Part shown: in pieces, positions 25,197 through 34,700 of the stretch
Layout: each line of letters begins with the position of its first letter
Numbering within the stretch: position 1 is the first letter of the stretch
NCBI RefSeq assembly: GCF_902806685.2
Contig: NC_048555.1
Location: 8,432,001 to 8,496,000, forward strand
Length of the DNA stretch: 64,000 nucleotides
From: Maniola hyperantus
Lineage: Eukaryota; Arthropoda; Insecta; Lepidoptera; Nymphalidae
Direction: 5' to 3'
Position numbers and translations under genes: made by a program
The notes under the pieces: generated by a model
What the model saw: only the letters and a program-made list of their open reading frames with translations
What the model was told of the DNA's origin: nothing
The model's database searches: none

Positions 25197-26055
25197 TCCG
25201 CCCTTTTATGGTTCCTTAATAAATATGAACGAGAAACTATTATTGCTGGAAATATCCCTGCTGATTATGAGTAATGGATTGAAAAAGTTGGTGCTTTGGT
25301 ACTTAGCAAACTACTACCACTACTACTACTCCACGGTACAATTCATTTTCAACTTTGTTTAGCCGATAGGGAATAAAATAAGCTCTACATTTCTCATTTG
25401 TGAGTGTTTGGAGGTATTGATATAAAAACAAAGATACCTACACTACACGCATAATAAGCTTTATGTACTAATTTCGGAAAATCCAGTCTACAAAGGGAAC
25501 CTCTGTGCCAAATTTCAGCTTTCTAAGTCTAAGGGTTTGGATTGGGTCTTGATGAGTCAGTCAGTAAGTGAGTCAGGACTTTTGTTTTAGATGGTATTCC
25601 GTGTTGACTATTGGGTATATAATCACCACACTTCAAATATCTTGTGTTTTGTACGTATATCAACGGTTGTGAGCTATTAACCGATGGGCGGGCTGAGATT
25701 ATGACGAGTATGATTGCCAGCTGACCCAAATATGCATTGGAATGTTTTACCCCGCCCCGACTTCATGCTGGGATGCGCCTTTCGCATTATCCTCCCGATT
25801 TTAAATATAACTAAACTGGTGTATAGTACAAGAGCCCACAACAAACTCCGAAATAATCTTCTTCTAAATATACTTTCTAGATAGATACATTTAAATATAA
25901 ATAAGTTAAGTAGATTATTGATTGTTAATTTTCACACTTTATTATTCTATGATAATGTAGTTACTATAATAAGTTGCACACCAAATTATTGGTTGAATGT
26001 CAAGGGCTCAAAATAGATTTAAGACCAAATTGTACCACATTCTGGCAAATTAAAA
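25197..26055. other. intergenic DNA with one repeat patch
   Basis: 25490-25570 (AAGGGAACCTCTGTGCCAAA ... TTGGGTCTTGATGAGTCAGT) matches 27002-27070, so it is a dispersed repeat fragment. No gene is seen. Confidence 0.5.
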
Positions 26056-26084
26056 ACTATTTCTATTTCTATTTCTATTTCTAT
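26056..26084. repeat. (CTATTT)n microsatellite
   Basis: Four to five CTATTT units, directly followed by a Lep1-type element starting ATGAAAGGAAAAGGTGAC. Confidence 0.8.
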
Positions 26085-26298
26085 GAAAGGAAAAGGTGAC
26101 TGACTGACTGACTGACTGATCTATCAACGCACAGCTCAAACTACTGGACGGATCGGGCTAAAATTTGGCATGCAGATAGCTATTATGACGTAGGCATCCG
26201 CTAAGAAAGTATTTTTGAAAATTCAACCCTTAAGGGGGTGAAATAGGGGTTTGAAATTTGTGTAGTTCACGCGGATGAAGTCGCGAGCATAAGCTAGT
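26085..26298 (+). mobile_element. Lep1/Helitron-like element
   Basis: GAAAGGAAAAGGTGACTGAC to GTCGCGAGCATAAGCTAGT. It has the intact hairpin CGCGGATGAAGTCGCG (one T in the stem) before the CTAG-T end. Well preserved. Confidence 0.8.
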
Positions 26299-26500
26299 AA
26301 AATATAAACCCCCACACATATTCTGAATGCGAAAGTGTGTTTGTTTGTTCGTTTGTTGGTTTATTGGTTTGTCCTTGAATCACATCGCAACGAAGCAACT
26401 ACTCTACGTGATTTTTTCATGGGTTTAATTGAAGACCTATAGAGAGTGATATTTTTAAAAATCTAATTCCACGCGAACGAAGTCGCGGGCATCAGCTAGT
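26299..26500 (+). mobile_element. Lep1/Helitron-like element, second subtype in tandem
   Basis: Begins immediately after the previous copy. Contains GAATGCGAAAGTGTGTTTGT and ends CGAACGAAGTCGCGGGCATC then AGCTAGT. Same orientation, different 5' subtype. Confidence 0.75.
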
Positions 26501-26884
26501 AAAAGGTAAAATGAAACATATCATTAAATGCAAATACGAAATCATAAGAGAGCTTGCATAATTACGATCGTCTAGTTTCGTAGGTATAGTGTAGGTATCG
26601 TTTGACCGAGCATAGCGACCTATATAAAGTTCTAATTAGTACTACCATCAAGGTAAATCGGGGAGGTTGGATTTGCATCTGCGAGCTAAATGAATAGATG
26701 CCGTTTCAAAAGCATCTATTGATTTCACAGATCGGAATCTCTCGGTAAAACTGTTTTTAGTTAATTTTACTTAAGTAGGTAGGTAGGTATAAGATATTTG
26801 GTTTTTATCATACAAATCATTTCATATCGTTTCTTACAAATCGAAATCGAAGTACATAGTTCAATTCTACGAAATATTACCTAT

Positions 26885-27279
26885 TCTTATATTAAAAAGC
26901 GACTGCCCGCGGCTTCGCGCGGTTAAAATATAAACCTTTTTTATTCCCTATCCCTTGGGAATTTCGAAAAATCAGAACTTATTCCTTATTGTTTACTTTA
27001 TAAAGGGAAACTCTGTGCTAATCAGCTTTTTAGGTCCAACAGTTTGGGCTGGGCGTTGATGAGTTGGTCAGAACTTTTCTTTTTTCTTATATCTTCTAAG
27101 TATAAAATGAATCGCCAAAATGTATGTACGCGCATGACTTCCGAACGACTGCACCAAATTGGATAATTCTTTTTTTGTTGTTTATAATTGTAAAGGTTTG
27201 TATGAAAGATTTTTTTGGAAAGTCCACGGGAAAAGACAGTTCCTGCGGAACGCGGATGAAGTCGCGGGCAACAGCTAGT
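26885..27279 (+). repeat. Helitron-like 3' end and associated repeat fragments
   Basis: CTGCCCGCGGCTTCGCGCGG at 26902 is an inverted repeat end. From about 27065 a plus-strand element ends ACGCGGATGAAGTCGCGGGC, AACAGCTAGT at 27279. Confidence 0.6.
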
Positions 27280-27289
27280 ATTTAAATAT

Positions 27290-27395
27290 AATATAGCAAG
27301 CAAATGAGAAGAAAGGTCACCAGTTGCTAAGTGATTACCCTGCTCTTTGCTGAGCATCAGAGGAACTGTCAATGTGCCATCCGGCATATTCGCCT
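27290..27395 (+). repeat. dispersed repeat fragment
   Basis: AAGGTCACCAGTTGCTAAGT, GATTACCCTGCTC, then CATCAGAGGAACTGTCAATG, matching a common lepidopteran retroposon 3' body (GTCACC..GTTAAGTGATTACC..CAGAGGA). Recognised by memory of the motif only. Confidence 0.45.
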
Positions 27396-27399
27396 CTTG

Positions 27400-28188
27400 A
27401 ACAAACTATAATTTTGTAGTTTTAGAGAAACTAAGCTAGAGTATGGACCATCATTTCCTACAAATTTAAATGCAAGTATATTCTATAAGTGGTTTTAATG
27501 ACATCAATTAGAATAGCTAGGGCCCTAGTGTACGCACTGCACTGCATATATGCATAATATATACTTCACGCCACTGTATATCGTAGTATATTTAATTTAT
27601 ATTATTGTAATAGTGTGGTTTCATGACCGTGCCTTCCCTACCTCCATTTGAAGGGGGACTGAGAGGGTTAGTACAATGACACCACCACACACCCCTTGCA
27701 AAATCTCTGCCAAAATGTATTTAGGTATATTATATTTACGTAGCGAGCTCTATCAACAGATTACACTGTAGGGTTACCGTTCTTACAATCACTTAGTTAA
27801 TGCTGAAGATGGATTGGAGGGCATTTACTTTTTCCTTATTCCTTTTTAATATTTTTCAACCTTAGGAATGTCAGGATTGGTAGGTACTTACGCCATTTTA
27901 CTAGCGATGTTTTATGTAGTAACAATATAAACTCCGGCTGCCTAATATACGAAGGGACCTTGACGCATTGTTATCCCAAGAAAACCCTTTATCATAATGT
28001 GAGTAAGGGAAGTGGTTAGGACCCTCTGAAATTATATGATTACGACGCAGAGATAATATGGCCTACGGAGCTACGGATTACCTTTTTACCTGTGAAACTA
28101 AGATGCCTATATAAAACAATTTGTCTAAAGATCACACTACTTGTAAAGTCCTCTCCTTATCTACAAAAGTGCCAACAACATTGATACA
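27400..28188. other. intergenic DNA, no gene seen
   Basis: No coding or repeat signal recognised. Confidence 0.5.
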
Positions 28189-28190
28189 TA

Positions 28191-28323
28191 TAGTACGCGA
28201 CAGGTCGAAATGGCAATCAGCGTATGAAGCAGGGGGACGCCCCGCACACCCGCACGTCACCCGCGCTAACCGGCTCCGACTGTGCCGGTGTGCGGGGCAT
28301 CCCCACCCCGTTTGCCATTTTAG
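28191..28323. mobile_element. GC-rich palindromic MITE, copy 4
   Basis: TAGTACGCGACAGGTCGAAA at the left, core GGACGCCCCGCACACCCGCA ... GTGCCGGTGTGCGGGGCATC, right arm decaying after CCGTTTGCCATTT. The right terminus is lost. Confidence 0.75.
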
Positions 28324-28329
28324 AATTAG

Positions 28330-30580
28330 ATCCATCCCGATATAGAATCTATCCAACAATTGGATAAAACTGGATGTAGGCTTAGAAATACCTAGCCTCA
28401 AAGCCAATTATTTGGAATTCACAAACTGTTAATATTCTAGTTGAAAAGTGAAGTAAATGCAAGGACAGAACTAACGCAGACGACCTTATTGTTTCAGACC
28501 TATTATTGTTCGAAAGCGGTCGACTTTAGAAGACTAAATTGACACTCGATATTGGTCACTTTTTGTCTAACATCTATTTTAAAATAGTACCTTAGAATTA
28601 TATTATAATACTTAGCACCTTTTATCTATTGTTGCCGACTTTTGTCAGACAAACTGTAAAATCGTTTGACTGCGATTTTTTTTTTTTAAATTTACGTTAA
28701 ATTGCAGACACGTTACATACTACATACAGTCCTTAGTACTTACCTACTAGTTACATCAGATCAATCCACTGCCAAGTGCCAATGTACCGTAGTCGTAGGA
28801 TTGGCTTGAGAGTATAGTGCCTATATAAGTTTAGTAGACTGTGGTATGAATCGAGAAACTGATGAATAGGTCTTATGTTTGCTTCTGGGAAAGTAACTGA
28901 TAACAAAGGTGAAGCTACATCCGCCATTGTTAATTTATAAACAGTGCACGTAATCTCTATTTACAATAAATTATGCTCGAATTGTTTTATAGGAATCAGG
29001 GTTTCCGTGTATCATATTCATAAACAACACACAAATATTATGGTCTTGGCAAAGTATATTTTGTTTTACATAGTAAAAAATCTCTGATTTTATATTTTTA
29101 ATGTTTTATCGTTCATCAAAAATCGCTTCCGGAGGTGTTGCGTTGTAGCGAATTGAGGCTTGGACAAACAATGTGCGATGGACTTGTCAAACACGAAGAT
29201 ATTGTTTGAAGGCGTGATTCAGTATTACGTGACTGCATGCCGTCGCATGACCCTACGCTTTGTGTTTTTCTAGGCCTTTAACTATACTTTCTTAATTATC
29301 GGTTGTCACAGGTTTCCCCTACAGAGTATACCCTTGTTTGCTAGGGTCGTCGTAAATTCTATAGTCATCTTTACTGCATCCTTATAATAAACTCTAAGGC
29401 TAAGATCTAGAGCGTAGTTAGACTTTGCTCACTTTGCTTGGACATAAAACGATACAGATTTATGTCAGTGATACCTAGGAACCTATCGTTTAACCTGTGT
29501 CTTTAGTTTGAGCAAAGGTATAATGCACTCCATAGATACAGCCTGAAATTTTTCATCCAAAGAAAATCACTTTGTTGTATGCTAAGTTTCGTATAAAATA
29601 CAATCGACTACCAAAAGCAATCCTTTATTCAGCTCAGAGTTTGTTATCTAAAAACATTCTTTTGAAAATGGAAATCCATTTGATTCTTGGAATATCTTAA
29701 CCTGATTTCACCATGATTCCATAGCTAAAACTGTCTTATTTAAAGGAAATTTATCTTTCCTTCCGTAGTTGACTCGATCTTGAGAATAATTGGAGTGGAA
29801 TTATATTTTGAGTTACATCTCCTATTTAAATGCTCCCTGAGGCTTCCAATTTGCTTAATTAAGTCAGGGACATAAAACTGGAATCGCTGTTTTGGTTACA
29901 TTGCTCGAATTTAAATGAAACAAACATATTATTAGTGTTAAATGTTAATGAATGAAGAGTTAATGAATATCTTATGTACGTCACCAACGGATAATTTCGA
30001 AATAAAAAGGTCCCAAGGTCCCACCATACCTACTATAGCTAAGGACACAATACGAGACACTCCAAGTTTTGAACGTCGCGTCATTGTGTGTGTTCATTGT
30101 TAGCGGTCTAATCTTCTTCTTCGCGTGTCTTGCCGACTAGCTAAGGTTGGCAGTCAGCTGTTCCACTCTGTTCTCCGCGAGGCGAAATAGTTTTCCAGCG
30201 ATCGACTTTTCCGGCAACTTTTTCCATCATGATTATCTATCAGCGATCTAATGTTCGCTCTTAATAATGGAATATCATTAGAATCTAATGGAACCTATAC
30301 TTGTGGCGGTTGTCCGACCGTGCACAAGGGACGGTTGAACTTGAGGTAAAAAACTAGAAGTGAGTGTGTAGTTGGGATAGTTTTGCCGCTGAGGTATGAG
30401 CGAGTGTGCGAGTGCGACGGGCGAGTAATCAATCGCCCTTCATACATCTAAAAACTTAGTACATTATTTATCTCTTTTATTGACACAGAATCGTAATGGA
30501 ATCGTACATCGATTGTTCGTTTTTTGAGCGTGAAAATCGTCGAAGCTAGTCGCTTTCTTGTCGGTCATATTTAATCTAAA
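28330..30580. other. intergenic DNA, no gene seen
   Basis: The only structure found is a decayed relative of the 62936-63067 hairpin at about 29403-29516 (AGATCTAGAGCGTAGTTAGA ... AACCTGTGTCTTTAGTTTGA). Confidence 0.5.
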
Positions 30581-30581
30581 T

Positions 30582-30803
30582 ATATAAAAGGAAAAGGTGA
30601 CTGACCAACTGACTGACTGATCTATCAACGCACAGCTCAAACTACTGGACGGATCGGGCTGAAATTTGGCATGCAGATAGGTAGCTATTATGACTTAGGC
30701 ATCCACTAAAGATTTTTGAAAATTCAATCACTAAGGGGGTGAATTAGGGGTTTGAAATTTGTGTACCTAGTCCGCGTGGACGAAGTCACGAGCATAAGCA
30801 AGT
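30582..30803 (+). mobile_element. Lep1/Helitron-like element, 3' end mutated
   Basis: TATATAAAAGGAAAAGGTGA to GGACGAAGTCACGAGCATAA. It ends GCAAGT instead of GCTAGT. This is the last repeat upstream of the Dg start. Confidence 0.75.
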
Positions 30804-31580
30804 ACATTATAAAACTGCCTGTATTCAGACCAACTTACTTGGTTGTATCCAAAATATATCTATTTTGTAGAATTTTTAATATTGAACATCCTGCTGGTAA
30901 CAATGACTACAGTCTCAGATATCTGCGTACAGAATAATGTACTGGTTATATTTATAACAATTTTCTGCAAGTACGACTATAAAGTGGTTTCGCGACAGCA
31001 CGCTAAAGGAAGGCGGGTTCTTACAAAAGCTCATTTCTATTTGTGAGCGATCATTATGCACCAGCACGCGCCTTTAACTGTGCAGCAGTATCTTACTCGT
31101 TTCCGTTTGGACGCCCTACTCTTTTAACTGGCTTATTTATTACTAAGCTATTTGTAGATATTAACTATTTTTAGTGTTACGGAAAAGTGTATTTTACTAA
31201 GCTATTTACTAATGGAACCTTCTCTTTCGCCAAAGAATTTTCACTGAGGCGACATTATCGTTGAAAGTTTTATGGATCTTTAGGTGTACAGATACCTACT
31301 TAACTTAACATAACATAATAACTTAACGTAACATAATTATCATTTACGTATACTTTCATTAATTGTCTTGAGTTCTTGACTAATTCTTTCATTCCTTAGA
31401 TTGATTGCCCTCCATATACCTCAGCAAGAATTTAGTTAAATGGGGTTAATGTAGAAACCGTTTCCTTTCTATTTCTTTATCTAATAAAACTAAGTAAAGG
31501 CCGGTTCCATCAAACTTTTGACTTGAGCCAAAATGCTTTGAAAGGCAATTCATTTTTTAAAGGTTATTATATCTCTTTGT
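30804..31580. other. upstream flank of Dg, no promoter assigned
   Basis: AT-rich with no obvious core promoter. Dg 5' untranslated exons and the promoter may lie here or farther upstream; nothing in the sequence fixes them. Confidence 0.4.
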
Positions 31581-31607
31581 CAACAGATGTACAGAATGAA
31601 TTTATGA
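31581..31607 (+). promoter_or_regulatory. candidate 5'-leader splice acceptor with a tiny upstream ORF
   Basis: TATATCTCTTTGTCAACAG ending at 31586 is a reasonable 3' splice site 63 bp before the Dg start codon. If used, the leader exon would open directly on a seven-codon upstream ORF (ATG at 31587, stop TGA ending at 31607). Transcript data would be needed to confirm it. Confidence 0.35.
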
Positions 31608-31649
31608 GAGCGCCGCGACTCGTGTCGCACTTTGTCACCGCACGCCGAC

Positions 31650-31754
31650 ATGGAGTACTGGCGGTATGTCGCGTGCACGGTCCTGCTCCTGTGTCCGCTC
31701 GCCCTCAGTCGGCACGATGACGACTTCGCCTTTGACAACAACGAGGAGTTCCAG
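31650..31754 (+). CDS. Dg: Dg coding exon 1 (signal peptide)
   Basis: 35 codons from MEYWRYVACTVLLLCPLALS to an acidic start of the mature protein (RHDDDFAFDNNEEFQ). The hydrophobic core VACTVLLLCPLALS with small residues at its end fits a secretion signal cleaved around residue 20. The donor GTCAGT follows in phase 0. A decayed copy of this exon lies 176 bp downstream (31772-31855). Confidence 0.88.
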
Positions 31755-34700
31755 GTCAGTGTAACGAAACTATGATTTTATGAGAGCGCCGCGACTTGTG
31801 TCGCACTTTGTCACCGCACGTACAAATGGAGTACCTACTGGTGGTATGTCGCGTGGTTCCATTTTTATAACATACCTATAGTAGGCGAAAGGTGGAGATG
31901 GCAATGGGGGTGGGGACGCCCCGCACAGCCCCCGCGCTAACCCGGAATGGGATACCGCGGGTGACGTGCGGGTGTGTGGCCTACGTGGGACACCTGTTTA
32001 GAATGGAAATCCCCAAAGAAACTTTTTCTGCGGAGATGTTAGCATAAAAGGTACCTCATACACCAATTGCTATCTCGACCTGTCGTGTACTATACCTATA
32101 TTGATTTCACAATAATGTTGTGAATCCGTGTTTAGAGTAGCCCTCTGAAAATGCATTTATTGCAAAGAGCTTTTATGCTAAAATTATTACCATTTTGTCA
32201 AGTATAATTTTCCGTGTATTGCTCCTTTAAAATTTTGAATGAATTTCTGTCCTACCTGTCACGATTTTTGCAAACAATACTATCCATGACAACATCGCTA
32301 TTGTCGCAAAGACTTTATAAACTTACTTACAGCAAATTATTTTGCATATAATAAGCCCGAAATAATGTGTCGAATTTCAATTATATTTCGACCAACTTCA
32401 CAAAGCAAAGTCGAAAGTTCACTTACACCTAAGCTACCTACATATCTATAGATAGGGCTTGCATATTGCTTTGCTTTTGTTAAATATATCACATAAATAT
32501 TATAATAAGCAGTTGGGTCACCTGATGTGAAGAAATAAAACCTCTGAAGATTACCAATGAATATCACAGGACGAGGATTATACAATGCCTTGCTCAGGTG
32601 TAAAGAATGTATTTATCCGTCTCTTAGCGCCAGCTACCGCAAACTGAAATAATTTAGCAGAGTTTACGTAGCTTAGCTTTCAATCAAAAAAGCTTAGCTC
32701 TGTAGCTCGCGGTGTGACCTGAAGTATAAAAATATGCCCAAGCATGGAACTATGAATCAGTTTAGCTTATTACTAAGCACCGAAGCTACGTGAGCTAAGA
32801 CGTTAGTTTAGGTCGCGGTGTAGCTTGCTCTTTAAAGGCGCGTACCTCGTACTGGTTTTCATATTACTTTAAATATTATTTCTAGGTTTTGAAAATACTT
32901 TAAATATTATTTATAGGTGGAACTGACAGCGAATCACTCAGAAATAGCTAAGAATGGCCTAAGAAGATTATGGGGTGTTCCTGATACATCGGCCTACGTG
33001 GGACACCTGTTTAGAATGGAGATCCCCAAAGAAGCTTTTTCTGGGGAGGTGTTAGCATATAAGGTATAGACTTTCATTTTTAATTTTATTTTCTTTTATT
33101 TGACCTATAAAATCTTTGTAAGAAGATGCTGGCTATAATAGTAAACTGATAGCTAGGTATGTCAGAAGCCATTAATTACTACTTACTACACTACATATAT
33201 TATACCTTTTGAAATCTTACTGTAAGTCGTTAAATGGTAGGCTATTGCCGAATGTTGGCAACGTCTTTTACAGTCCTCGTACACGACTGACGAAATAGGC
33301 ATACAACATCAATATAAGACCCATTTCGAACAGACTACAAAGTAACCACGTGTATAATAAAAAGCATAGATTTTTATAACTAGAATATCTCGGCAGTCTT
33401 AATTTAGATTACTCTAGAATCTACCTAGAGTCTAGTCGGGTCTAGCTCAATGTTAAAAGTTAAGACTGCTCAATTGTAGTTTTTAGGTATCTAAGATTTG
33501 ATGAGTTTAGTTCATACGCACCATGCAGTGCTCAACCTAGGCTAAATCTTGACAAAAGGTACCTGCACAGTGCCCACCTCGTTTGACGTTCAGGAATCGC
33601 TGTTTCGGAAACCGTATGCTTATACGAGTTTACACTGTCCTCAAGCGAAAGCTACTCTAAAAAACTATCTCCTGTTACAGGTACGAAGTCAAGATGGTCA
33701 CCGCTTGCCGAGTTGGCTGGCTGTAGACACGAAGCACGGGCTGGTCAGCGGCGTGCCCCAGAAGCAGGACATCGGCGCGCATGCGTTCACGGTGATCGCG
33801 CACGGACGCACGCGCGGCCTCACTGCCACCGACTCCTTTACTGTCGAAGTGAGTCGCATCGTATGTTAACGAATAAAGAAGCTAGCTGTCAAGTCACGTC
33901 TGTTGGATGCGAAGCATGGATTGGTCAGCCGCGGGCGCGCTGAAGTAGACTTGGGTGCGCAGGTGTTTATAGTCATAGCGCACGGACGCACACGCGGCCT
34001 CACTGTCATTCTTACTACTTTACCGTCGAAGTGAGTCGCATTGTAGGTATATTATGTTGATGAACGAACAAGACTCGATGGCGCTAGTAGTATCCTGAAT
34101 TGCGCTTGACTTTCATACCTTCTGAGAGCATAAATAGCCATCATACATTTTATGAGAATTTACGTTCTCATTATTGGTACATAGATGACCGTCACTTACC
34201 GAGCTGATTTGCAATGGATACGAACGATGGGTTGGCGGTTTTGCACCAAAAGCAGTACATATACTTTTATGTGACTGTCATCATCATCATGATCAACCCA
34301 TCGCCGGCTCACTACAGAGCACGGGTCTCCTCTCAGAGTGAGAAGGGTTTTGGCCATAGTCTACCACGCTGGCCAAGTGCGGATTGGCAGACTTCACACA
34401 CCTTTGAGAACATTATGGAGAATTCTCAGGCATGCAGGTTTCTTCACGATGTTTTCCTTCACCGTTAAAGCAAGTGATATTTTAATTATTTAAAAACGCA
34501 CATAACTCCGAAAAGTTAGAGGTGCGTGCCCGGGATCGAACCCCCGGCCTCCGATTGGAAGGCGGACGTCCTAACCACTAGGCTACCACAGCTTTTATGT
34601 GACTGTGCAAATATAGAAATAAAACCAAGAAAATATAACAAAGCTGTAAAATTCAAATAAGGTCAGAAAAATGGTCACATCAAATAAACATACATTTTAA

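Noticed and set aside
27022..27387. 121-codon minus-strand ORF
   Set aside because: It overlaps Helitron-like and retroposon repeat fragments on the opposite strand, so it is a repeat-derived chance ORF.
31978..32053. The exon 2 fragment in the MITE as an alternative Dg exon
   Set aside because: It has a TAA just before the donor and MITE sequence instead of an acceptor, and the true exon 2 joins cleanly in phase 0.
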